Below, piece after piece: positions 36,901-48,875 of a stretch of 64,000 nucleotides of DNA. The DNA is from Rostratula benghalensis (lineage: Eukaryota > Chordata > Aves > Charadriiformes > Rostratulidae): contig VXAI01000046.1 in NCBI GenBank assembly GCA_013399305.1, forward strand, positions 4,092,731 to 4,156,730, given 5' to 3'. A program made the position numbers and the translations under genes. The notes beneath the pieces were generated by a model. It saw nothing but the letters and a program-made list of their open reading frames with translations. It did not search any database and had not been told where the DNA came from. Position 1 is the stretch's first letter. The number at the start of each line of letters is the position of its first letter.

Positions 36901-38095
36901 TCCCACCTCACAACTTGTTAGTGGTGAGCTCAGAACTGTCTGTCAGTGTAGCTGAACATGAAATTTTTTTGCAGTCAGTATTTTCTTACTCTTGCACCCA
37001 TTACTTTCTTCATGTTTACTTGTTTGCTTAGATTTTATCCTGCCAGACCTGAAATTCCATACAAACACTTTGGGGCTTAGGGGGCTTTCTCAGACAGGTG
37101 CCACAATTACTGTCCTGCCTAAATGTCCTGATAATCTATACTGCAATATGGCTGTGGTAGAATTGACTTTTAAGTGCAGAACTACAGAGCGATTTAAACA
37201 ACACAGGCTTTCAGATACATATCTGAAACTCCATTTCAGTCAACGGGATAACATCATACAACACCAACTCAAAGTACCTGGAAAATTCAAGTACTCTGAC
37301 GTACTCAATCTGGTATAAGAGATTGGATGGTAATGGGACATAGTCTCTAGTAAGTCAGTGACTTTCAGATGTGTAGTGATCAAACATTTGTGAGATCATT
37401 TTTCTCATTGCCCTCATTTCAGACCCTTATCACAGTTAAAAAATTCCCTGGTGAATGTCACGGTAGCCTGAAAGAAGGTTTTGATAGATGCTGCCCGCAT
37501 TACAGCTTGGGAGAGAGGGGTTTGGTATCCCAGCATGGAGTGTCAACATCTTGCAGCAGCATTACGTTTACAGGTTATACATATACATACCCCTGGTCTT
37601 CAGCATTGCTCTGCTGACTTCATTTGAACTACACTGATTTATACCTGCGAATATCAAAGAATACTTTTGAACATGCCATCTGAATTCCCCCCTCGGCATT
37701 TCCATTTCAAAGTGCTGCAACTATTTCTAAATATAACAACAGTACATTCTAAATTCTCTTTCTTTTCTCATGTATATTTATAAATGCATGCCAAGAAACT
37801 ATAGAAAAAGGGAATTTCTGCATCATTTATCATTCTGACAAAATTCATTGTGCTTTGGAAAGAAGATCACTTACATTGCATTCCTCATCCAAAATGACTT
37901 CTTTCTTTACTCTCATCTGTCAAGAGACATAGGAAAATGTATTTCTGCTGCAGAACTAGCTACCATAGTAAAAATAACATTACAAAACGTTGTTAAATGT
38001 TTGCTGGTTCCATCTCTTCTGATTGATTTCTGTTTCTTTTCCAGACCTTTGGTGCTGATGATGTTGTGTGCACAAGAATTTATGTAAGAGAGTAA
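24847..38095 (+). CDS. CRABP1: CRABP1, cellular retinoic acid-binding protein 1 (complete, 4 exons)
   Basis: The four exons join to a 137-residue protein starting [20 protein letters not shown] and ending CTRIYVRE, the exact length of vertebrate CRABP1. It is a cytosolic intracellular lipid-binding protein, a ten-stranded beta-barrel with a helix-turn-helix lid. It binds all-trans retinoic acid and steers it to metabolism or non-genomic signalling. Arg112, Arg132 and Tyr134, which hold the ligand carboxylate in the family, are present, as is the basic lid patch Lys21/Arg30/Lys31. The 4-exon structure with final 51-bp exon is diagnostic of the family. CRABP2 is excluded mainly by synteny and by recalled sequence. 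Introns are 471-472 bp, 2.66 kb and 9.70 kb. No frame breaks are seen. Confidence 0.98.
25389..25567 (+). CDS. CRABP1: CRABP1 exon 2 (residues 24-83)
   Basis: 179 bp, the usual exon 2 size in this family. It begins after GCCCAG, completes Gly24, and runs [20 protein letters not shown] through to DGRKCR before GTAGGA. It encodes the second lid helix and the first barrel strands. It is GC-rich like the adjoining CpG island. Confidence 0.97.
25588..25604. repeat. (TG)8 microsatellite in CRABP1 intron 2
   Basis: A short uninterrupted TG dinucleotide run starting 21 bases after the exon 2 donor. Likely polymorphic in length. Confidence 0.9.
27353..27386. repeat. 34-bp alternating purine-pyrimidine tract with hairpin potential
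   Basis: Every base alternates purine and pyrimidine. It holds two perfect 10-base inverted arms, ATACATATAC (27358-27367) and GTATATGTAT (27374-27383), around a 6-base loop. Such tracts are prone to cruciform or slippage. Confidence 0.8.
28229..28342 (+). CDS. CRABP1: CRABP1 exon 3 (residues 84-121)
   Basis: 114 bp following a GTCTGCAG acceptor and ending at a GTAAGA donor. It encodes [20 protein letters not shown] and on to ELANDELIL, including the ligand-binding Arg112. Codon use is AT-richer than in exons 1 and 2, matching the loss of GC richness away from the promoter. Confidence 0.97.
32153..32180. repeat. 28-bp inverted repeat (13-base arms, 2-base spacer)
   Basis: The arm TTGTACATATACT (32153-32165) is followed by GG and the exact reverse complement AGTATATGTACAA (32168-32180). 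It is the strongest palindrome seen in the window. Confidence 0.95.
33196..33208 (+). promoter_or_regulatory. Candidate DR1 nuclear-receptor site in CRABP1 intron 3
   Basis: GGGTCA A AGATCA: two half-sites spaced by one base, with one departure from AGGTCA in each half-site. DR1 elements are used by RXR heterodimers, HNF4 and COUP-TF. Motif match only. Confidence 0.35.
38045..38095 (+). CDS. CRABP1: CRABP1 exon 4 coding part (residues 122-137, stop)
   Basis: After TTTTCCAG the exon encodes [16 protein letters not shown] and a TAA stop (38093-38095). It supplies the last two beta-strands with Arg132 and Tyr134 of the retinoate pocket. Confidence 0.97.
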   Translation, partial: TFGADDVVCTRIYVRE

Positions 38096-38375
38096 AAACA
38101 TCAATTTACTTGTCATCTGGGATGAAGTGGAGAACTGTGAAAATCCCCAGTATAATGAGTATCTGTGTGTGCTGTTACTAATGCGGTGTTCATGTGACCG
38201 TGTGTGTTATATTTGAACCCATATCCTCTGTTAAGTGTATTTTGCTTTCATTTTTCATCGCAGACACTATTCCTTCCCACTTCTATGCCATCATTTTTTT
38301 GTGTCTGCTTTGTGTTTTGTAGTTGTCACTTGCTATGATTTCATCAATTATTAAACTTATTGGGCATAACTCACA
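38096..38375 (+). other. CRABP1: CRABP1 3' untranslated region
   Basis: About 280 bases from the stop codon to the probable cleavage site. It is AT-rich with several T runs. The end is inferred from the poly(A) signal and the following GT-rich stretch (38378-38396). Confidence 0.7.
38350..38355 (+). terminator. CRABP1: Poly(A) signal ATTAAA of CRABP1
   Basis: ATTAAA, the commonest variant signal, lies 255 bases after the stop, with a G/T-rich element starting about 23 bases later, the expected layout for cleavage and polyadenylation. Confidence 0.75.
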
Positions 38376-41300
38376 GCCGTTTTGGGGGTGTTTTTAATAG
38401 AAAACCCAGCAGTGTTTTGGTTAGGACTGAAACACTTTCCCTCTGTTGAAGGCAGTGTGGAGTTTCTCTGCTGTTGGCTAGCACTGTGCCTCCTGGGGCA
38501 ACACAAAGTGCAGGAGAGCGAGTGAATGGCAAGGCCGTTGGCAGAGCTGCAGGCTGCTCTCTCAATTCCTCAGCTCTGCTTCTTTCCTTCTTTCTGCCCT
38601 GTCTCCTTGGGAGTGTTGTTAAGGAATGATTCCTGTGTCCTGGGATTGCTGGGACTGTGATTGAGCAGAACCAGACAAGACATTGAGAGATCTTTACCCT
38701 CTTTCCTGCTGCGTCTCTGAAGAATGCCCAAACTTTCCCTGTTGAGACACTCATTATCCAAGTACAAAACCCAGCTGTATTTACAGGACAAATAACATTG
38801 TGATCATGACTAATACTTGTCATCACACCCAAGCACCTCAGGCCTGATCAGAGAGCCAGCAGAATCTGACAGACTTTACTTGTTTGGGTCATAAAAAGAT
38901 AATACTGAGGAAAGCTGCTTTCATCCTACCTTTTCACCAGCAACAGAGAGAACTTCTGATGGCTTCATTCCCTCAGTGTTGCAGCTCTCATTTATGGTGA
39001 CTCAATATTTCAACTATACAACTAAGTATTTCACAGACCAGGGCCATAGTTCAAGAATGAAAGAAACACCAAATTTAATGTATTTATTCTGGCTCAGAGT
39101 TCTGGCCACAGCACTATCAAGTATTAGATTAAAACTGAAGAGACATTCCTCTACTGAACCAGACACTCTTCTGTTCTTCAGCCTTGGAAATATCTGGAGA
39201 TTGAGACTAGGATCAGTACTTATTTCAGTGCAATATCCTAGCTTATCTGATCAACATTCAGCTTTGCAAGAATAATTTAGCTGCTTCTTGTTAGCAAATC
39301 ATAGAAGATTTTGAAGAGGTTCATTGTTAGCAGAGCATATGCCCTGTTCATTGGACTGTGCTCAATATTCAGAATGGGAAAATAGGTTTAAATCTTGATC
39401 ACCTTGAGACATCCATGGGAAACAACCTACTGTTCTGTACATTGCAGTGTGACCTACAGTACAATAGGAGAGAAACAGACAATGTTTCCTGTCTCCTGCA
39501 CTCTGACAGGTCACACTTTCTCTGCCATCAGTGCTCAAGATACAATATTGCAGTCCCTTCCACTTTCTTAACTTGTAAAACAGATTATTCCACACTCTTA
39601 ACTTTAATCTAAACTCTGTTTCCAAAACCTTGTTTCAGTTGGTACCAATTAGAAAAGCTGCATGTTAGCTTGCATTGAAGCACAGGCTGAAATGAGCTCA
39701 TTGTGGTTTGGACGCAGCTGAAGCTACCCCCTGATAAGACTGAAACCATGAGAGGGAATGACAGTGATCTGTCTTTATTTTCTAGCTTCTTGTAAGATTC
39801 AAATTAAAATAGTTCCTTGGTTCTTTTCAAACAAATTCCATTTCAGGAGTATCTGGACCTGCATGTGTGATCAATCAACTGTACAAAAGGGATTCCCTGA
39901 AAAGTGCCAGGCTGAGCTAACTCCAATCTTCACAGTGACACAGACCAAACTGGGTCTTGCCACATCGAGGCTGAGAGTACATAGCGCTGTGGTGGAGGAC
40001 ATGCTGGGACGTGCCATATCAACAGGAGCCCACCAACACTGTAGAGTGCTTTGTTTCCATCTCCCAGACGGTGGATGGTGGGGCTGGCACAAGGTGATGA
40101 GGCAAGTAGTAGAGCCAAAGCCAGAAGGCAGTAGGGCTGTCTTGCCGTTCCAGAAAAATGCTACTTTTAGCCATTACCTTTTCTGCCTGTGTCTAAAGCA
40201 GCCCTAATGAACAGTTTGTGAGGGTTCAGCAAGGTATTGGTATGAACCTCACATTGTCTACAGCAAATGAGTGCATTCAGTAGAAACAGTGATTTCTGTG
40301 TTTCATTTTTAGGAAGGCTCACGCTAAGCTTTTGTGCCTCTTAAGCGAAAATCCTTCAGAAAGCTTTCCCATCAACTGGAAAATACCAAGTCAGTTTTCC
40401 ATCCAGTTGGCAACTACTATCCAAGTAGTAAAGCATGAGCTGTGTAACTGGGTTGTAGAGGTTATGATTAAAAACAGGCTCTTGAGATACGAGCTATGCT
40501 GCGTAACTGGGAACTTTCTTCTTCCAGGACGGAAACTATTCCCCTAAGCTTCATTTGCAGTCTGGCATGACAGAATTTCCTTTCTTTAGTAATTTCAGTG
40601 TGGAAGATTCATCACTTGATTGACTTTCATGGAGTTACATTAGAGTTACTGGCACATGGGTAAATTCATCTGAACAGAGACTAAAATTGGTTCAGGGTGT
40701 TAGTTTTATGGCTCATTGTTGAAACAGTGCAAAGGCCAAATTGCATTTTGTAAGTCCTCCTGGACTGAAAAAGCTCTTCAAATCTAGGCACACAAGGATT
40801 TGGAATTATTTTGCTGGCCAAAAGCCTTGCAGTTGTCTCCTGCCTTTTCTTTGCTGAGATTATGTTCCTTTGGGAGCATGGAAGTTGAATGGTGCCAGGG
40901 TGGCCAACAGAGACAGTTTTATCCACTCTTTGTGTAAAAAATCATGAATTCACCCCTCCCCAGATGAGGTGATGGAAGCAGAGTGCAGTAACTATACCTG
41001 GCATCCACAAAACCTTAGTCTCACAGTGTCTGAGTGTTAAAGAGCAGAATAGGATCCTGAAAGCTTCAGGCGGACACTTGCTGCACTTAGGAGGGAGGGA
41101 TTTTTATAGACAAAGGTGCCAGGCTATTGGAGCACCTAAGGGTTACATAAACGGGTTGTTGATTACTTGATAGCATGTGGATATCTGAAAAGGGCCCCAA
41201 GGATTTTATGGATATTGCCTTCCAGATTCAAATCAAAGAGACACTCTCTTCATAACTAGGTCTTTTAATCAGGCCTGTGATGGAACAAGGAGTGGAGCCA

Positions 41301-44300
41301 GGGACAGAGCCTGGCTCACAGTTATGTGTAGCAATGAGCAAACATAAACTTCTTTCCCCTCATTCTGCTGTGTTCTAATTGGCATTTTGTCACTTGACCT
41401 GGAAGCACTTAGTGGTTACAAGCACAGAATGGTGACAAACACAGCTCACGTCTGTCTGGACAGCAGCTGATTGACCACTGTGTGAATAACCACCCATTGC
41501 ATGTCTGCTGTCTTGCAAGTCTCTGTGCCCAAGGAGCTAGACTTTTGAGGTCTGCCAGTGCCAAATGACTTACAGACTTTGTTACTAAGAACGTTCTGAC
41601 CATATAAGTGAATGCATTAGGGAACTCTTCCCTGTGAGTTTATTACATACTACTATTTATGTTTGAGGGTATTTCTCCACAAAAGGCTAGCAGAATACAG
41701 ATAACTAAGAAGGTGAGAATTCTTCGTGAAATCTAAAGGCTTTGTCTTGCAGTTGCCTGAACAGTCCTGCTATTTGAATACATACAGTACAAGTGAGTAT
41801 TCAGTTGCCTAAACATATTTGTGTACAGCTATTTTAGAGCTCCTGTGTATCAAAGAGATCTGCACAAAGCTGGTCTATAACACAGGGTCTGCGTGAGATC
41901 TGTGACTTTTTCTTTTGAGAGGCAGAGCAGATCAGAGCTCAGACCTGAGGGCACCACAACATAGATGTTTGCGATTAGGCAACTGACTTCCAGCCTATGT
42001 GCCTGCAGGCTTGGGGCTGTGCTGCGCACTGCGTTGACCACACTGATAACTAACTGCTAGAGCATCACAAAGGAAGAGTTACACAGGTATCTGCAGCAAC
42101 TTGGCACAGCACATGTGTAACTTTTCACAAAACCAAAACTTCCCCGCATGAGAGGAACAGTTGGATACAGCAGCCATATTCTCTGCCCCAAGGCAAGAAG
42201 AGTTCATTTTAGGATTTTCCTTTGATTTTCCATACTTTGTTCTTATGCTGTTTTCATAAAACATTCATTGTTTTTCTGTTCTCCGGGAACAATAAACACC
42301 CTAAGCAGTAAACAGATCAGGCAGTGAAGTTGTATTCAAAATAAACCACTGTGGGAAACCAAAAATATGAAAAAAAATCTCAGCTAGATATGTGATACTG
42401 TATTGAATTGTTCAGTTCATATGTATCTGTACCACCAGCTACTTTGGTATGGGAACAAAGCTCACACTCTGCGTGCTGTGTGTCCTTGAGAGCTAGTGCT
42501 GCTTCAGCTCAAGTGATCACTTTTTGTACTCTGAGTGCAAAAAGATCTATTTCTGCTGACAGGAAGCTCCAAGTCCCATATGGCTGCAGAATCCAGTCTT
42601 TGAATCCTGTTAAAATATGTGCTGTCTGAACACTGCCATGTCAAAAGTGGAACAACCTAAGGTGTTCTCTTTGATATTACAGATGGCTGGCTGGCTCAAG
42701 AGCATGGTGAAAAAAATGCTGTTATGAATAGTGGAGGGAATAGATATCTTAGTGCTTTCTGCTAATTTCTTCATTTTCAACATTATTCAGAAGCAAAAAA
42801 ACCCAAAACAAGATTCTTGAAATACTAGTTCACTCTTGCTGCACTCTTCTAAAAATCAGAGTGAAGTTGTAAAACTAGGGCTTTTGTCTTGTATCTCTCA
42901 TTCTATTCCATCTGAGGGCCTGCCAGTGATGCTCTGCTGACATGATCCGTGGCAGGCACCCTTTTTTTTTTAAACCGTGTTCTCAAAACAAAGAGGAATC
43001 TGGCAGCTAATCTGTTTTACAAGGTTGAGTATGATTAGCTGTTAGAATTTGCTGTATGGTCACATATTGCAACTAGAGAGGAAGATGGTGAGGCTTGAAA
43101 TGGTATCTGCAGCAGGCAATACCACAGGCTTTTACTAGATACTGCTATCTACTGCACAAACCATCTGCTCACTGGGAGAGGCAGTTCTGTTGCTTAAGCA
43201 GAAAGGAGGTGACAGTTGAGGTGACTGAACTACAGATTTCCTAAAAGCCATGTAGATATGCATCTCAATGTTAACCTTCACAAGATGTTCATGTGGAGCT
43301 GGACTGATTTCATCATAGGTCTGATGAGTTCACAGAAACTTTTCAATGGGCTGAAGCTTTCATGTCTAAGTAGCTGCCACTGCTGGGAGATAAAGGTGCA
43401 AGTGGAAATCAAGTGATGTTGCAGATAGGAATAGCTAGGTCAGTGCAAAGATCCTCTCTCCCCCAGTATCCAGTGCCTAAGACTCTTCCCTGACACCCCG
43501 GTGAGCCTGCATATGTTTCCCTTTAGCAGGCTGAAAGACGTGCAGCTGGTCTGCCTCCAATGCCTTGGAACTGCTTCTGTCCCATCCACTCCATTTGCTT
43601 GCCTTTGTGTTCCACATACTGAAAAAAAAATAGTGGGACTTTTTCACTCCCATCAGAGATACCAAGGGACTTGTCACCTTTTTAAATGCATTGAGAATTT
43701 TTGGTGTCTCAGGTTAGGCTGAGAGAGACAGCATCACTGAAATAGACAGCAGTTTTGATGACCAAGGACGTAGGGATTCTACCCACTGTGAGTGAAATAA
43801 AAAGGTTGCTAACCTTTTGTAGTTAGCTTCTACTCTGCCCTGTGACACAAACCCAGAAAGTACAACCACAAGGGTTTATCTTAGCATCTCTGGAGAAAGA
43901 TAAGTGATTTAAAACAATCTGTCTGGAAAGCAGTGTTATCAACATTACTCAGAGAGACCTTTTGAGCAGTAATCCATTGTCCATGTCAATGCTGAGACTC
44001 TGATACTATTAAGAGGTTGCTGATGGCTGAAGTTCTTTCTTTCCATTTCTTTTGCTGCAGTTGGGAGATTTTTAAAATGTTCCATATGTGGAAGTTTATG
44101 TAAAATTGACACTGTGCCATACTGATGAATAATGAGTCTGGAACATCTAAATAATTATATTAATTTGCATATGATCCTCTGTAGGGTGTGCCAGGACATC
44201 AGCAATGACTGTAGTGCGAAGTCTGCATCTGAAGTAAGCACCTAGTAACTCTTTTTGCAGAAGTTTTTAATGCTGAGCTTTGCAGTCTGTGGCAAAGCTA

Positions 44301-47300
44301 CAGACTGAGAACATATTGCAGTTATTAGAGCTTGAAGTCCAAGTTCCTTTAAAGGCACGTCACCAGCAATGTGTTTTAATCAGTAGTATTTTAGTGAAGT
44401 TTATTGGAATCATCTGGATCTGGCTGGTGTCAAGTTCTCTCAAGTGTGACTTATTTCCTAATTCCTTTAATGAACTTGATATCAGTACTTTGTGATGATC
44501 ATGAAAAACAAAAAGGATTTGTAGTGCTCTCCATTAGCACAGGTTATACAGGAATGTTGCCGTTGTTGACTTTGTTGCAGCAACAAAGAGGATTTTCAAA
44601 ACAGGTCATGGGGATGATCAGAATCCTGTAAAAGGATCATTTTCAGGGACAAAGCTTTCTTCCTTGCTGTTTTTAAGTAACAGGAGAATTAATTGATTCA
44701 CTGATTTATTGCCAACATCTCATCCTGCTGGAAAAATATCTAAGATAGTCCAGGACTTGGGGTGGAGGGACATGTTGCAATGTTTCTTCTAACACCATAG
44801 CCAGGGTCCCAAGCAGGATGGACACCAAATTACAGATTCAAACAAGGGAGGAAGACGACAATAAAGGTGTAACGCCTGTTTGTGTGTGAAATAAGCATCA
44901 TGCCAAGGTACGTAGTTTTCACACAGCTCTAGCAGTCATAGCTAAAGATGAACACAGTACTCTTCTGCCTTTCTTTCAGTTTCTAAGACGGCAACCAACT
45001 TTGTTCAAAATTTATTCACGTCTATCTGACTGAAAGATAGACAGATGGCATGACTGAAAGACCTCACTCCAATCTTGGGAAACCAGACTAAAATACAATG
45101 AGAGACATAGAGCTGGCACAGTTTCAGTGGCAGAAGTGAGTACTATACGCTCCTGCCGGTAGGGTGAATGGTGCTATGAAATGTGCCATTCCGTTTTTTT
45201 CCCAAAGCTTTTTGATTTTTCCTTGGGGACTGACGCTGTGGCCTAAAAGATTTTCCATACAAAACTCAAACAGCTTCTTCCCCTATCACCACAGATAAAA
45301 TTTTGCATGTTATGGGTATGTCAGTGGGGAACACTCTGCATTGTAGATAAAAGTTAAAAAAATTTCCAGTATAATACTTGGAACCATAGAAGGATCTCAG
45401 AATAAAGCCCTGATTCTGTTCCAAAGTAGGGAGGAGGGGAGAAATGGAATTTCTAACTTTTTCTACCATTTTTTTCGGTTTTATTCTTGATTTTGGCTGA
45501 GAACCAGAATTTAAGGAAAAGTTTGAATACTTTGTCATAATTAAAAGTCTGGGAAGATCTTCTTTGTATGCTTTTTAACTTACATGCATTTGAACAAATT
45601 GTTGTATAGCTCCCTAAACTATTTGACATTTACTCTTGTTAGAGCAAATTGTGGTTACATCTACTTTTGACTCTGGTATCTTGTGAAAGAGAAAGTTGCT
45701 CTCTACTAAGTTTAAACAATTGCATGTGCTAAATGCTTGTAATAAGTGCAGTGGTCTGTTAAATTAAGCTTGAATTTATTCAGGATATGTTAATTTTATG
45801 AATACTTTTGAATAAGTCATTATCATTTTGCCTGAAGCCTGTCATTTGGATTCTGCAATAGGCTGCCTGTTTGCCAGATTGTATCATCTAATAACCCAAA
45901 GCAAATACAGAAGCAAATTACTGGGTGAGAAGGAAAAGTTTGTGTCTTGAAGAAGAAGATTTTGAGATAAGAATTTAAAAGACACTTTTCTATAAGTAAG
46001 ACAGCAGTTAAATAAGTTTTTGGAGCTGATTCAACAGTGATGCAGTTACAGAGTTCCTCTCACAGATAGCAGCCGTCCCAGCTGGGTGGCTGGAGGGAGA
46101 AGCAGGCAATAGTCCATGGGGATGGTTGGGGAAACCGCTCTTTGTGTTGAGTAGAGCATAAGAATCTGATGGCAGCTCGCTAACATGCATCTGGTAAAGA
46201 CAACAGCTGACATAAGCTGGTCATAAACAGATGAGATCAGTCTCAAGGAAATTATGAGAACCTACAGATATCCTGGTGTTCACATGTATCTCCCTCGCCG
46301 TTACCCAGTCCCGGGAGGTGTATAATTGTTCTGTTATACTGCAATCCTGGCAAAAATCCTCATTCCTAGGAAATTGCACTATTGCCTCACAAGGATGTTA
46401 CTACCACAGTTACCCACATATACGTATAGGTGCTTTCTGAAGTAAATTCTCCTCTCTGTAGTTTGAGTGTATGTTCCCAGTGGAGTCCACTGAGCCTCTA
46501 CACTGTCCAGAGTTAGGTATTACTGCACAGAAGATAGAAGGAACTAGCTGGTTTTGGAAGGTTATCCATGGAAATAAAATGTGAGAAGAACTATCTGGAC
46601 CTGAATGGCCTCACACAAATGTGAGGCCTCATGGGGCAACAGGGTATATACTATACACAGAGCCAGTGCCAATCAGCAGACCAACTTGCCTTTGGTCAAG
46701 GAAGCAGCTCGTTTCTCCTCTGCTCCTGCTTGGCAGAGTCAGGATGTGCCTTTCTGTAGGAAATGACAGGAAGGTGGATGTTCAGGGATTGCAGCTATGA
46801 TTTACTAAAATGGAAGGTGTGTGGGACACACTTTGATCCCTTGGAAACATGCAAGAGTGTCCTTATATTTAAGGATGTCATTCCTAGCTCTTCCACTCCA
46901 TCTATTTAAGGCCTCAGTCCTGCAAGTAGTGTGTTGAATGCTGCTTGCTGAAAGCAAGACGGTTACCTGCTCAAAGGCTGGTAAGCACATGTTGCCCACG
47001 TGCACTCACATTTCTGCACCAGGAGATCTTGGCTTAAGGCTGTTGAGGGAAACTACTGGTGTGGGCTTAAGAAATATCTTTTTAAGGTTCATCTGTAAAG
47101 TGCCAGCTGCATTTCTGGCTATAAAAATAGCAACAGTGCCCTTTATATATCTGACTTCAAGGGCTTAATTTGTCTTATATTGGTATAATAACTACTGTCT
47201 TCTCGTGCTTAGTGTCACAAGAATAGCCAGAAGACATTCCGCCTGTGCAAAGCCTGCACCAGAGATGTTGTATTCTCTGTAACACGTAGTAAAGCCCTCT

Positions 47301-47595
47301 ATTGTTTTTGGAAATCTTTGTAGTTTGAATGCATTATTCGGCTGTCCGATCATCTGTGTGCATGACAAACTGGGAACTTTTTACTATTGTTTTACAAAAC
47401 AGCAGCTATGAAAATAAAATGGCCTTTTATTTTATTTGGGCAACGAAGTGATTTATGAAAAGACACATCCATTTCCCTGCTGAGAAGTTCACGTGTACTT
47501 TAAGCCCCAGAGCTGCCTGTGGGCTGAGACTGCCTTTGCCATAGATATTTATACTATTTGGAATGCACAGGAGGACTGAGCCCCTCTACTACCCC

Positions 47596-47635
47596 AGACT
47601 CTGCTGTGCTAGGTGCTGTACAAAGACGGTTTGAG
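47596..47635 (+). repeat. Possible ancient amniote interspersed repeat remnant
   Basis: The phrase TGTGCTAGGTGCTGTACAAA resembles a motif that I recall in old interspersed repeats of turtles, crocodilians and mammals. Only about 40 bp can be followed, so element limits and family are uncertain. Confidence 0.3.
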
Positions 47636-48858
47636 GACCTCTCAGGCTTCAGTCTCTGTAAATGCCTTGGGGCAATAGTTCTGGGGACAGAGAGGCACAC
47701 TCTTTGTCCCTTCTGGGTTCAAATGGTCCACATGCAGGTTGCCATCTCTTGTATTTTAGTCATGAGCTGGAGGGACAGGAGGAAGATTAGAGCAGCACAG
47801 AAGAATGATTCACGTAGCCCTACTTCGGTGCCTCCCCTCTCAGCTCTCTCCACAGCAAGGCTTTTCTCCACAGCCACACCATTTTCACTTCACTGGGTTC
47901 CTAGCTCAGTCTGGGCCTGGGAAACACTGTCCCATCTGTTGGGGTGTGTGTGTCAGGACAACCCTCACTTGCATGAAATGAAGCTGTGCTCAGCTTTAAT
48001 CTGGAGTTACAGCTGAGTGCATCCAGCTTGGTTTGGGCAGCTATGAGAGCTGGCTGAGCCCATTTGGCTTCATCTGGCGAAGAGTAAATGACTGAAAGGA
48101 TGAAAACAGGGCTTTTTAATTGCCAAGCCACCTGAATCAATAGGGAACTCTGCATGCTACTACGTGTGGTCTCCATGGACCCCATATGAAAGATGAAGGC
48201 AGCTGTGACCTCGCTTCACCACCCTTGCCTCAATCAATAGCTACCAGCTTTTAAAGTCCCAAAAGGTGTGATTAAGCCTCTGCTGCATGAAGTTAGCGTT
48301 TCCTAGCATACAGCCCATTGTCCTGACTGAAAGAACCTAAAAGCCCTTATTCTGAGAGGGTTAATGACCAGATGTCCTTGGAAGGAAGCCCATCAGCCCT
48401 GGCCCTCAGTGCCAGGAATCACTGCAGATGATTTCATTCCCCTCTGCATCCATGTCTTAGCTTCAGTGGGCAGCACGGAGCACTCAACTTGAGTAAAGGA
48501 GTATACGTGTTCAGGAATAACCCCAGCAATGTTGTGGGAGAGGACTGGAAAGAGAGTTGTGTTATTCATTACTGTTGTGTGGAGGATGCTTTTAGTCTGT
48601 GAGAAGCATCAAAGGGATGCAAGCTCAAAGCCTTCCGTACTGGGGAGTATGATAGTGTATGTTTCAATATATCCAGCACTTTCTCTGGAGCAGTCCCTCT
48701 TATGGTGTAGGTGCTTGTGCAACTGTGATAGGGCCAGAAAGGCTTAAATCAGACTGTCCCCTGGTGATAGCAAGGCTCTAATAATGAGTGAACAGGACAA
48801 TTGCATTGTGTTGAGTGAAAACAGTAAAGACAAGTTTTTGGTACACAACAGCAGATTC

Positions 48859-48875
48859 TTCAGCACCTCTAACAG
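48859..48875 (+). promoter_or_regulatory. Partial RE1/REST-like site
   Basis: TTCAGCACC, the full left half of the RE1 consensus, is followed at the normal spacing by TAACAG, a right half with its two key guanines replaced. It would be a weak or half-type site at best. Confidence 0.25.

Larger units (their letters stand above)
28343..38044 (+). other. CRABP1: CRABP1 intron 3 (9.7 kb)
   Basis: A long AT-rich GT-AG intron. No coding sequence is recognisable; open frames are short and overlapping. Notable contents are a 28-bp near-perfect palindrome (32153-32180), a DR1-type nuclear-receptor motif (33196-33208), a PBX-type TGATTGACA (33646-33654) and T-rich tracts near 28470-28510. The large size of the last intron leaves room for regulatory elements. 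Confidence 0.9.

Noticed and set aside
38371..38832. 153-codon minus-strand open frame downstream of CRABP1
   Set aside because: No family resemblance and no promoter or splice context; it overlaps the GT-rich end of the CRABP1 transcript.
43206..43223. AGGTGA direct repeat with six-base spacer
   Set aside because: Spacing 6 is not a standard retinoid element and both half-sites depart from AGGTCA.
44163..44170. Perfect octamer ATTTGCAT (also at 7950 and 21712)
   Set aside because: About two octamers are expected by chance on both strands of 64 kb; position gives no extra support.
47558..48016. 152-codon open frame in the CRABP1-IREB2 spacer
   Set aside because: No recognisable domain, ordinary non-coding composition and an unrelated repeat-like phrase at its start; this length is expected by chance in 64 kb.
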